In this document: one piece after another, positions 15,483-23,793 of the stretch
Numbering within the stretch: the stretch's first letter is position 1
How the letters are laid out: each line of letters opens with the position of its first letter
NCBI GenBank assembly: GCA_040880525.1
Contig: JBBDIG010000028.1
Location: forward strand, 1-64,000
Length of the DNA stretch: 64,000 bases
Reading direction: 5' to 3'
Origin: Bacteroidia bacterium
GTDB taxonomy: Bacteria; Bacteroidota; Bacteroidia; CAILMK01; JBBDIG01
The notes under the pieces: model-generated
Told to the model about the DNA's origin: nothing
What the model saw: only the letters and a program-made list of their open reading frames with translations
Database searches by the model: none
Made by a program: the position numbers and the translations under genes

Positions 15483-17144
15483 ATGAAAAAGTGCTTACTG
15501 CCCGTCATTATACTTGCTGCAAGTTATATTTCAGCCTCAGCCCAATCTACTTACGGGCAGGTATACAGTATATTCCAAACTTCCTGTGCTTTCAGTTCAT
15601 GCCACAGCGGTAGCCAGGCCAAAGCCAATTTAGATCTGGTGGGAGAGGGCGCCACGCTACAGGCCAAAATGCAGGATGTTTATTCTAATTTATTTAATGC
15701 TGAGCCGGATAACGGTTTTGCGAAGCAGGAAAAACTGAAGCGCGTATTTCCCGGCCATCCGTACAAAAGCTTTCTTTTTAAAAAAATAAACAATGGCCTT
15801 CAACCGGATGTAACCCTCCATACGCAGGAAGGAAGTTCGATGCCCGAAAATGGGACACCACTGGAAGATGAAAAAATAGAGTTGATAAGACAATGGATCC
15901 TGATGGGAGCACCCGAAACCGGAAATGTGGCGGACACAAATCTGATAAGGCGCTACTACAATGGCGAAGGCTTTCGTCCGTTGAGCACCATTCCGGCTCC
16001 GCCCTCTCCTTCCCAAGGTTTCCAGATTCACCTGGGGCCATTCTTTGTGGAACCGGCAGGACAGGGCCAGGGAGAGGTAGAATATTTCAGCAAATACGAC
16101 CCGCAACTTGAAAACGACATAGAGGTGACGCGTGTGGAAACCCACATGGGCGAGGGATATTCGCACCATTTTATCCTCTTTCATTATTTGAACGGAATGG
16201 ACAACCAGCGTCCGTACGGGCTACGAAAAGCGAATGCCCACTTCTACACGGAATTCGTAGTGGCCAATCAGGAACCGGATACGGTCCAGTTGCCCCACAA
16301 TACGGCATTCCCCTGGGAAGCCGGCAGCAAGCTTGATCTCAATACGCATTACATCAATTATTCAGCTTCCAGAGTAATGGCCTGCGATGTCTATATCAAT
16401 ATTTTTACGCAGCCTTCAGGCACAGCCGAGCACACCATGTATACTGCACTTCAGGCCAATACGAGCATTAATATTCCGAATGATGGCACAGAGCATACCT
16501 TCAGCCAGGCGGTGAGAGATGCCTCTTCACAGCAAAATATCTTTATGTGGGCGCTCTCCTCACATACTCATAAATATGGCACTGACTACGATATTTTTGA
16601 ACGGTTGCCCAATGGCGACCGGGGCACGCATATTTTCGATGCATCCTGCCCGGGAGGCATTCCCGGCTGCACGGGTGGAAGTTATGATTATCAGCACCCG
16701 CCTGTAATGTATTTCGAACCCCTGAAGGAACTGGATATTAAGAATGGCCTTATCCACGAAGCAAAGTATATAAACACCGGTCCGGCTCCGGTAGGTTGGG
16801 GAGAAACCTCAGATGATGAAATGATGGTGCTCCTGATGATGTATACCCTTGACACCGCGGGTATTAGGTACACCGGAATTAAAGAAACAAATTCCGCCTT
16901 GGGAATTAAGGTATTTCCAAACCCGGTAAATCAAAACTTATCCCTGGTTTTTTCTGAAATTCCAAATGAAACTTCAGCCATCAGGATATACAACGTTCTT
17001 GGTAAAGAGATGAGGACAGAAGAAATCCAGGCAGGACAAAAAGAGCATATTATTTCTGCGGCTTCACTGCCACCTGGTTTTTATTTTTTTAATATTAATA
17101 ACCACTCAGGAGGAGAATTAACCGGGAAATTTTTGAAACGGTAA
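15483..17144 (+). CDS. T9SS-exported PHM-like copper monooxygenase with heme-like N-terminus
   Basis: A 553-residue secreted protein. A signal peptide (about 1-20) precedes a domain with SCAFSSCHSG, a CX4CH heme-attachment-like motif, and downstream ANLDL as in planctomycete-type cytochrome domains. The centre resembles copper type II ascorbate-dependent monooxygenases. The expected ligands are all visible: His228-His229 (YSHHFILF), His289 (NTHYIN), His361/His363 (SHTHKYG) and Met447 (DDEMMVLLMMY). The C-terminal 80 residues are a T9SS type A sorting domain (KVFPNPVNQNLSL...GFYFFNI). Peptidylglycine monooxygenase hydroxylates C-H bonds; the bacterial substrate is unknown. Confidence 0.78.
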   Translation: MKKCLLPVIILAASYISASAQSTYGQVYSIFQTSCAFSSCHSGSQAKANLDLVGEGATLQAKMQDVYSNLFNAEPDNGFAKQEKLKRVFPGHPYKSFLFKKINNGLQPDVTLHTQEGSSMPENGTPLEDEKIELIRQWILMGAPETGNVADTNLIRRYYNGEGFRPLSTIPAPPSPSQGFQIHLGPFFVEPAGQGQGEVEYFSKYDPQLENDIEVTRVETHMGEGYSHHFILFHYLNGMDNQRPYGLRKANAHFYTEFVVANQEPDTVQLPHNTAFPWEAGSKLDLNTHYINYSASRVMACDVYINIFTQPSGTAEHTMYTALQANTSINIPNDGTEHTFSQAVRDASSQQNIFMWALSSHTHKYGTDYDIFERLPNGDRGTHIFDASCPGGIPGCTGGSYDYQHPPVMYFEPLKELDIKNGLIHEAKYINTGPAPVGWGETSDDEMMVLLMMYTLDTAGIRYTGIKETNSALGIKVFPNPVNQNLSLVFSEIPNETSAIRIYNVLGKEMRTEEIQAGQKEHIISAASLPPGFYFFNINNHSGGELTGKFLKR

Positions 17145-17262
17145 TTGTCCGGATTTAAATCCTGGGTTATTATGGTTTTTAGCCTCCAATATCTCTTACC
17201 CCAATCATCGGTTTTAAGTAAAAAAATTAATCTTTTAAATTAGAATTGAATTAAATGCTGAC

Positions 17263-18417
17263 ATGAAATACATTTTTCTTTTGATTTTGCTGCTGCCTTT
17301 GGCAGGTACTGCGCAGGTAATTAATCCCCGTCAGGTGGCTTCATTGCCGGATGCGATTAAGGAATCATCGGGCCTTATTACGGTTGATGCGAATAAATTC
17401 TGGAGCCACAATGACGGTGGCGATCATCCGAATATTTACTGCATTGACAGCACCGGAAAACTGATCCGGACGCTGCACATCAGCAATGCCAGCAATAAAG
17501 ACTGGGAAGACATTGCCGAAGACGATGATGGAAATTTATACATAGGCGAATTTGGGAATAACGACAATAAACGAATGTATCTGCGGATATACATAATTCC
17601 CAATCCTGTAACCCTCAGCAGCGATACAACTATCGCAGATATTATCGAATACAGCTATCCTGACCAGAACGATTATCCTCCGCCCGCTCCCGCAAAAAAC
17701 TTTGACGTGGAAGCTATGGTGTGGCTCAATGATTCGATCCATCTTTTTACAAAAAACTACTCTGTTCCTAATACCGGTTACACCAAGCGCTATGTATTAC
17801 CTGTAAAAGAAGGAATGCAGACACCGGTATTGCGTGACAGCTTTTTTACGGATGCGAACACCATGAGCGGACAGGTGACCGCAGCTTCATTGAGCAACGA
17901 TAATAAAATGCTGGTGCTGCTAAGCTACTCGCGCATTTATGTTTTTAAAGGCTTTTCCGGCAGCAATTTCTTTTCCGGTGAAATGCTGTCATTTGATATT
18001 GCCATGACCCAAAAAGAAGGGATAGATTTCCTGGACAATTGCCGTGTATATATCACTGACGAGGAACTATTCGGCTTTGGCCGGAAGCTTTATACGCTGG
18101 ACGTGTGCAGCCTCATTCCCACCGGAGTTCCTCAGCCTGCCGCTGAAATCTCCGACCTCCTTTCATCACCACAGCCCAATCCCATGACAGGAATTTCCCG
18201 AATTTATTACCGGCTGCCCCGGAACGCAGAATCAGGCAGGATCATATTTGTGAACTCCAAAGGTCAAATATCGAAGGAAGTGAAAGTGAATGATAAAACC
18301 AGCAATCCTTTCATAGAAATACAGCGGCAGGATTTCACTTCCGGTACTTATATATACAGTTTTATATCCGCCACAGGCGATACGCTGGCCACGGGAAGAA
18401 AGCTGTTGGTGAAGTAG
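17263..18417 (+). CDS. T9SS cargo protein with beta-propeller-like body
   Basis: A 384-residue exported protein with an 18-residue signal peptide (MKYIFLLILLLPLAGTAQ). The body has repeated sheet motifs such as KFWSHNDGGDHPNIYCID and DWEDIAEDDDGNLYIGEFGNN, similar to SdiA-regulated/esterase-like propellers known from Bacteroidota. The C-terminus is a sorting domain (SSPQPNPMTGISRIYYRLP...GTYIYSF...RKLLVK). It is probably released or anchored at the cell surface by the type IX system. No catalytic residues could be assigned. Confidence 0.72.
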   Translation: MKYIFLLILLLPLAGTAQVINPRQVASLPDAIKESSGLITVDANKFWSHNDGGDHPNIYCIDSTGKLIRTLHISNASNKDWEDIAEDDDGNLYIGEFGNNDNKRMYLRIYIIPNPVTLSSDTTIADIIEYSYPDQNDYPPPAPAKNFDVEAMVWLNDSIHLFTKNYSVPNTGYTKRYVLPVKEGMQTPVLRDSFFTDANTMSGQVTAASLSNDNKMLVLLSYSRIYVFKGFSGSNFFSGEMLSFDIAMTQKEGIDFLDNCRVYITDEELFGFGRKLYTLDVCSLIPTGVPQPAAEISDLLSSPQPNPMTGISRIYYRLPRNAESGRIIFVNSKGQISKEVKVNDKTSNPFIEIQRQDFTSGTYIYSFISATGDTLATGRKLLVK

Positions 18418-18564
18418 AAGGATAATATTATTGAATAGGTTTAATGGCAAGCAGCGATTTTATTAAATACTTAAAGGATGAAGATTCTACTGGTATTTTA
18501 ATGGAAAGGCACTCAATTGTTCTGCTGGCAGTTGCTTTTTAGTCGCACCCGCCATGCTCAGTAG

Positions 18565-18600
18565 CTCAGTAGCGTAGGGTTTAAACCTTACGCTACTGAG
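18565..18600. repeat. Dispersed palindrome, copy 1
   Basis: A 36-bp near-perfect palindrome with halves CTCAGTAGCGTAGGGTTT and AAACCTTACGCTACTGAG; only one position does not pair. The core GCGTA(A/G)GGTTTAAACCTTACG recurs at 62763-62806. It lies in the gap upstream of the membrane-protein gene at 18673. Confidence 0.9.
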
Positions 18601-18672
18601 AAAATTAAGGTAAAGTCTAAACATTTCCGGCCTGGCATTTTTTGGATTAAACATATAATCAAACGCCAAGAC

Positions 18673-19197
18673 ATGAGTAACGACCGAATCGTCAACAAAT
18701 TAGCAATGGCCATTGGCAAGGGACTTCTTGCCGGCCTTGCAGGAACAGCCGCCATCACCATTTCCCAAATGATGCAACAACAGATTACCGGCAGCGGTGC
18801 CAGCGAAGCACCAAGCAGGGTAGGCGGAAAAGTGCTGGGCGTCCAACCCCGCAATCCTGAAGGGAAAGCCAGGTTTTCGCAGGTAATGCACTGGAGCTAC
18901 GGAACCTCATGGGGCCTGATGCGGGGCGCGATGGAACTGGCCGGCCTGAGAGGGCTGCCCGCCTCAGCTATACACTGGATTGCAATATGGGCGGCTGAAC
19001 TGGCAATGGTGCCAAACATGACGGACGCTCCGCAAGCCACAGAAATGGAACCCCAGAACCTGGCCATTGACGGAGGCCACCATGCCGTATACGCTTTTGC
19101 AGCCGGTGCAGTTTACGACCTGATGAGCGCTAAAGAAGAAGAACACCATCTGCTCCGGGAACTGAAAGAAAAGGCGAAAGAGACTTTCAGAAAATAG
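18673..19197 (+). CDS. Unrecognised membrane protein
   Basis: A 174-residue protein. A Gly/Ala-rich hydrophobic segment (KGLLAGLAGTAAITISQMM) is followed by a Gln-rich and polar stretch. Two more hydrophobic regions follow around residues 95-120 and 135-150, the latter after GGHHAVYAFAAGAVYD. The C-terminal tail is charged and helical (EEEHHLLRELKEKAKETFRK). It loosely resembles the YagU/DUF1440 style of small membrane proteins, but I do not recognise a family with confidence. Neighbours give no clue to function. Confidence 0.5.
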   Translation: MSNDRIVNKLAMAIGKGLLAGLAGTAAITISQMMQQQITGSGASEAPSRVGGKVLGVQPRNPEGKARFSQVMHWSYGTSWGLMRGAMELAGLRGLPASAIHWIAIWAAELAMVPNMTDAPQATEMEPQNLAIDGGHHAVYAFAAGAVYDLMSAKEEEHHLLRELKEKAKETFRK

Positions 19198-19266
19198 AAT
19201 TACCTGAATTGAAACTGGATGAATGAGCTTTTCTCAGGTAAAGCACTTATTTGGGAGGTTACTTAT

Positions 19267-19800
19267 TTATCCTTTTATACGCTTGGCCAATTCTTTAAAA
19301 TCAGGAAAATCTACCTCAAGTCTTTCAGGGTCAATCATTCCGAGCAAAATACTGCCATCGGATATCTTATGGTAAGTTCCGTGCCTGGACCGCTTTGTGA
19401 TTCTCTGAAGCTCAGCAGCAGGATTATTTATAATCATCGCATCCTTATTCCGGTAAGCACCGAAAAGATCTTCTCCCCAGTGATCGGTCAATACCTCCGG
19501 CTGAGAAAGAAACCAAGCTTCCATTTCCTGAACCATGAAGAAAACATCTTCTTTAAATGAAGAAAGGGACATGCCTGCTAACTGCTGCTCCTTTTTAGTA
19601 ATCGGGGCATCAAGATCAATGAGCAGAATAAAATTACCCGCTGTCATCCCACTTCGTTTTTTGAAGCGTTTGATAGCTTCTGCCTTTGGTCCGAGCTGTA
19701 AGATTTTAATTTTATGATTTTTAAAAATATTGCGGAAAAGAACTCCAAATCCGGTTCTTAGTTCTTTTGCTCCTTCTGATATGATCGTTACCTGAACCAT
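19267..19800 (-). CDS. DUF4276-like TOPRIM protein
   Basis: A 177-residue protein with TOPRIM-type acidic residues: Glu9 in TIISEGAKE and the Asp62/Asp64 pair in FILLIDLDAP. The motif VQEMEAWFLSQPE is characteristic of DUF4276. Its start is 2 bp after the end of the AAA ATPase gene, so the pair is an operon with ATPase first. ATPase+TOPRIM pairs (OLD-like nucleases, PARIS, AbiL) act in phage defence, the ATPase sensing and the TOPRIM part cleaving nucleic acid or modulating the response. That role is an inference from architecture. Confidence 0.75.
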   Translation of the reverse strand: MVQVTIISEGAKELRTGFGVLFRNIFKNHKIKILQLGPKAEAIKRFKKRSGMTAGNFILLIDLDAPITKKEQQLAGMSLSSFKEDVFFMVQEMEAWFLSQPEVLTDHWGEDLFGAYRNKDAMIINNPAAELQRITKRSRHGTYHKISDGSILLGMIDPERLEVDFPDFKELAKRIKG

Positions 19801-19802
19801 TC

Positions 19803-21047
19803 TTAAAACCTTACACCTCCAAGCTCACCTTTCTCCCAAAGGTTACCCGGTGCAAATTCATTATACCATTCTTTAAAATCCTCTTCGTTGTATGTTTTGA
19901 TAATGGTTTTATTTTCCTCGTCTTTTTCAAAAACACGAATGTTCCGCACTTTGAAGAAATTGAGCAACTGAGGGGAATGGGTTGCGATGATAATTTGTGA
20001 TTCTTTGGCTGAATTAAGAATAATAGATGCAATTTCCCTCAGCATGTCCGGATGTAAGCCTTTCTCAGGTTCGTCAATAAAAATGACTGCTCCCCGTGAT
20101 GGATTGAGAAGTATGGCAAGTAAGCAAAGAAATTTCAATGTGCCATCTGAAACTTGTGCCGCATGAATGGCGCTGTTCAGGTTCTTTTCCTTTAAATATG
20201 CCTGAAAAACTCCGCTCCCGAATTGCTGGAATTTTAAATCAATGAACTGTTCATTTATGATATTCAAATGATCCTTAAGTTGATCAAAAACTCTTGGATG
20301 TTTTATATCAAGCGTATTTAAAACAGGAAACAGATTTTCCCCTTCCCGTTGTAACTTTTCTTCTCCGGTGGCTTTTATTGAAGTGCGAAGCGGACTATCC
20401 GTTTTGGTGTTAAAGTAATTGTATACATCAATTGAGCGCAGTGCTTTCGCTAGTGCCGTTAGTGCAGGATACCGGTCAGAGTCATCAATTGTGGAGAGTA
20501 CTAATTCCTCTGGTTCTTTGTCGTCATAGTTGACCCGGTGCCAATTCCCACTTCCGTATTGTTCGAATTCCTCTTCGACTTCTTCACTCTTTGTTTTCTT
20601 CTCATAAATCCATCCGCAGCCATGCTGAAAACTTAACAGCGTGAAATCCTGCCCATTATCTTTTATTGAATTTACCCATTCTACGATGTCATAGTTATCA
20701 AAAGAAGGTTTTTTCCTGAGAATAATTGTGTACTCAATGTCGTCCTGAAAATAATAATTAAAGCGTGAGAGAAAATTCTTATCCAATATAAATTTCAATC
20801 CTATACTATTGGGATGCTCTGTTTCACCAGGGCACTTACAATAGATATTGTCAAAGCCTCCCCAATCCCGGATAATTTCAGCAAGCCCTCCTTTCATTCC
20901 GCTCCTCAACAAATCAAGCGCTTTGAACAGGTTGGATTTCCCTGAACCGTTGATCCCGATAAGCAGATTCACATCAGCCTCCAGCTTTATCTCCCCCTCC
21001 TGAAAACTGAAAAAGTTGGTCAGATGTATTTCCTTGAACATAGCCAT
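19803..21047 (-). CDS. AAA family ATPase (RecF/SMC-like, AAA_21 type)
   Basis: A 414-residue ATPase. Walker A is GINGSGKS (residues 31-38) after KEIHLTNFFSFQEGEI, the typical opening of RecF/OLD-like ATPases. Near the C-terminus follow the signature QVSDGTLKFLCLLAILL, Walker B VIFIDEPEKGLHP and the switch histidine in IIATHSPQLLNFF. The middle 200 residues form a divergent insertion that could hold a sensor region. It is the first gene of the ATPase/TOPRIM pair. It may be a stand-alone defence unit, with no restriction-modification or transposon genes beside it. Confidence 0.85.
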   Translation of the reverse strand: MAMFKEIHLTNFFSFQEGEIKLEADVNLLIGINGSGKSNLFKALDLLRSGMKGGLAEIIRDWGGFDNIYCKCPGETEHPNSIGLKFILDKNFLSRFNYYFQDDIEYTIILRKKPSFDNYDIVEWVNSIKDNGQDFTLLSFQHGCGWIYEKKTKSEEVEEEFEQYGSGNWHRVNYDDKEPEELVLSTIDDSDRYPALTALAKALRSIDVYNYFNTKTDSPLRTSIKATGEEKLQREGENLFPVLNTLDIKHPRVFDQLKDHLNIINEQFIDLKFQQFGSGVFQAYLKEKNLNSAIHAAQVSDGTLKFLCLLAILLNPSRGAVIFIDEPEKGLHPDMLREIASIILNSAKESQIIIATHSPQLLNFFKVRNIRVFEKDEENKTIIKTYNEEDFKEWYNEFAPGNLWEKGELGGVRF

Positions 21048-21276
21048 GTGTCTTTATAAACGGGAAGAATTTAGCTTCTTTTCGCATTTACCTTTGAAAG
21101 CTTCAAAGTAAGTACATTAACCGGGCAATTCCATGTACGGTAAGAAGGGCCATAAATGGAGAATTGAACATGCAATTCGTCCCTTTATTCGGTGTCCTGT
21201 CCCAGGCATATTTTCCAGGCCGCAATTGATCATAAATTTGACACATCTGTCATATTCTTAATCCAGACCTCTAAAC

Positions 21277-22548
21277 ATGGGAAAGCCGGTTGTCTTACTC
21301 TTTTTATCGCTATTTGCCACTACCTTTTATTCAAAGGCACAGAACGATCAATACTCCTTTGCGCAAACCTATTTTGGTGCAGGCGCACAATACCTGCCCG
21401 GCTCCGGGAGCACCACTATTCGCGATGGCAGCGCAACGGAAACCGTCCGCCTGCCCGGCAAGCTGACTCCCTATCTTGATATGGGAGGAATGCACTTTTG
21501 GGGACGGGCCGATTTCTATGTCTCTTTCTTCCTGCCCGGTGTTGAATTACCAGGGAAAACAGCCGCAACAAATCTCTCCACCGGCATTATGACGGGTGCG
21601 CGGTATTATCCAATAAAAATTCGCCAAAACAGCTTTCGGCCATTTGCAGGCATAAACTGGAGCAGCATCAGCTATCAGCAACAAAACAAAAACCCCACAG
21701 AAGAAGGGCCGCTCCTCAACCGTCAAATTTTGGGCGTGGAAGGAGGCATAAGCTATATCACCGGGAAATACAGGATCATCGAAGCCTCCCTCTTGTGGCT
21801 GCCCAGAGATTCCTGGGACTACCCAACCGGCAGGAATGAATTCGTGCGCCTGAATTTCCCTCCAGTCGGAATGGCGCTAAAATACAAATACCTGCTCGAC
21901 TTCACCCGCCATGCCGGAAGCGAAACCAGCAGGGCCATTCAGCAGCAGTTAAAAGCGAAATATGAAAGCCGGAATGCCCTTTCAGCATTCTCGTTTGGCA
22001 TTGGCGTTTCCTCCTCCTTTCCCATTTCCCGCTCACCGTTTCTGCAAACAGAACGCCCCTACCTGATGGCACCCCTGCCCATTACCGTCTTTCCCGATAT
22101 TGCCGTTGGCTATTACTTCCGCAAACCGGATCTTGCTCTGCGGTTAGCCTTCAGGCCGATGCGATTTTACCAGGAAGCCTATGGCCTGCGACATGAACTT
22201 AAAAGAAAGGCGCTCTCTTTGGAAGCTTTTAAATTCTTATGGGATTATAAAGGCTTTGTACCGTTTGCCGGTGCAGGCGCCAATTTCGAAACGATTCAAT
22301 TAAAAGAAAAGGACTTTGGAAACACCGTAACCCATATCCGCGAGGAAAAAATCTCGTATAGCATAGTGGCCGGATGGGATATTCGACCCACTGATGTGGA
22401 ATGGTTTATCCTCCGCACCAATGTCCGTTATACACCGGCCTTGTCAATTAAATCGTTGGGAAAATCTTACTTTCTGGACCACCTTGAGCTAAATTTTATC
22501 CAGCTCGTGCTTTACCCCCAAAGGATGAAAGCAGTCTGGAAAAAATAA
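21277..22548 (+). CDS. Putative outer-membrane beta-barrel protein
   Basis: A 423-residue protein with a signal peptide (about residues 1-22, ending SKAQ). Many alternating hydrophobic/aromatic strands follow (GGMHFWGRADFYVSFFLP, TGIMTGARYYPIKI, FRPFAGINWSSISYQQQ), with a C-terminal aromatic strand (LELNFIQLVLYPQRM). The pattern is that of an outer-membrane barrel, but no family is recognised. It starts 229 bp from the divergently oriented AAA ATPase gene. There is no sorting domain. Confidence 0.55.
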   Translation: MGKPVVLLFLSLFATTFYSKAQNDQYSFAQTYFGAGAQYLPGSGSTTIRDGSATETVRLPGKLTPYLDMGGMHFWGRADFYVSFFLPGVELPGKTAATNLSTGIMTGARYYPIKIRQNSFRPFAGINWSSISYQQQNKNPTEEGPLLNRQILGVEGGISYITGKYRIIEASLLWLPRDSWDYPTGRNEFVRLNFPPVGMALKYKYLLDFTRHAGSETSRAIQQQLKAKYESRNALSAFSFGIGVSSSFPISRSPFLQTERPYLMAPLPITVFPDIAVGYYFRKPDLALRLAFRPMRFYQEAYGLRHELKRKALSLEAFKFLWDYKGFVPFAGAGANFETIQLKEKDFGNTVTHIREEKISYSIVAGWDIRPTDVEWFILRTNVRYTPALSIKSLGKSYFLDHLELNFIQLVLYPQRMKAVWKK

Positions 22549-22560
22549 TGACTGATATTG

Positions 22561-22640
22561 TGGCAGACACAAAGTCAGCAAGGCGCTAAGCCACACAAAG
22601 TAAAAAATTAGTGAATCTTTGAGACCTTCTTCCGGGATCA
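22561..22640. repeat. Degenerate CACAAAG-type intergenic sequence
   Basis: Contains GACACAAAGTCAGCAAGG, CCACACAAAGT and GAATCTTTGAGACC, an imperfect inverted arrangement of CAAAG and CTTTG words. It is reminiscent of low-complexity repeats seen between Bacteroidota genes; a related stretch (TTGTGTCTTCGTGTCT) lies at about 23758. Weak evidence. Confidence 0.3.
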
Positions 22641-22674
22641 TTCAATATTATTGTTGATATTGCGCAAAAAAATC

Positions 22675-23595
22675 ATGAAAAATCTGTTGCTAATTTTTGT
22701 CGTTCTCAATGGCTTGCTAATATCTTCATCAACTAAATCTCAGGTATTTATATCCGAAGATTTTGATAAAGACCAGTTGAAGGGCGGAACTACCTATGTT
22801 TTAATGAATGATCCGGAGGCCCCGGCTAGTCAACCATTTATTGCCATTTATAAGAAATACTGGACTCTGTCTCCTATTGATTTTATCAGATACGATGAGA
22901 TCATTAATTATATGGAGCCAAATAATACTTTTCTTGGACTTCAATGGTATGCAACATCTTCAGAACTTTCAGGAAGCACTCATCTCTATTTATCGTTATG
23001 GAAACCTGAGGATCAAAATTTGAATAAAAAGCCCAGGAAAATAGCTGACATAGAGGTGCAAGAGCTGGCACATATTGAAATATTTCCTGATCGCCACCTT
23101 CTGATTAACAACACAGATGTGTTTAAAATGGAGTATCATGGAGAAGATCATCTTCGAAATTGGGGACCAGGATTTTTAAAAAATCAGCTTCAAATGCTTA
23201 CTAAATATTTAGAGATAGGAGAAGAACGCAAATTATATGAGGAAACTTCAAATGCAGAAGCTTTAAAAGAATTAAAAGGTCAAACATTATATATTCCGGA
23301 ATACTCCCTTCTGAAGTGGGGTTCATTTAGCGGGACCGAGCGGAAAAGATCGGAAAGTGAGCTTATGGGCAAGTATGAATACAATTATAAAGTACTTTCC
23401 AATGAAGATCTAAATGAAATGATATTGAACAGTGATCAGTCATTTTATTATTTGGTTTATGTGAAGGGAAGTACCGATAAATTTGTTACGGTGATAAATT
23501 CTGGAAATGGCGAAATTATTTATCATGTGTATACCCCTGCATCTTATGCGGTAGATGCAAAGGATATAAAAAGCCTATTAAAGGAAATAAAATAG
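22675..23595 (+). CDS. Exported protein of unknown function
   Basis: A 306-residue protein with a signal peptide at the chosen ATG (MKNLLLIFVVLNGLLISSSTKSQ); the earlier start at 22651 would add eight residues before it. The mature part is rich in charged and aromatic residues, including FISEDFDKDQLKGGTTYVLMNDPEAP and KGSTDKFVTVINSGNGEIIYHVY. It is less GC-rich than its neighbours. There is no sorting domain and no recognised motif. It may be periplasmic or surface-associated. Confidence 0.6.
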   Translation: MKNLLLIFVVLNGLLISSSTKSQVFISEDFDKDQLKGGTTYVLMNDPEAPASQPFIAIYKKYWTLSPIDFIRYDEIINYMEPNNTFLGLQWYATSSELSGSTHLYLSLWKPEDQNLNKKPRKIADIEVQELAHIEIFPDRHLLINNTDVFKMEYHGEDHLRNWGPGFLKNQLQMLTKYLEIGEERKLYEETSNAEALKELKGQTLYIPEYSLLKWGSFSGTERKRSESELMGKYEYNYKVLSNEDLNEMILNSDQSFYYLVYVKGSTDKFVTVINSGNGEIIYHVYTPASYAVDAKDIKSLLKEIK

Positions 23596-23793
23596 ACTGT
23601 TTCGCCTTTAATGCCCTTTCTCAGCTTCCATATATTTTCTGCTCTCCGTCCTAATAAAACGTAGATAGATAATATTACAAGCCGGGGCAGTGCCAACGCT
23701 GGTACACTAATCGTTGCTATATCTGCATGATGCTATTAAACAAAACACTTCGAATCATTGTGTCTTCGTGTCTATTCAAGCAAGCAACTTAAA

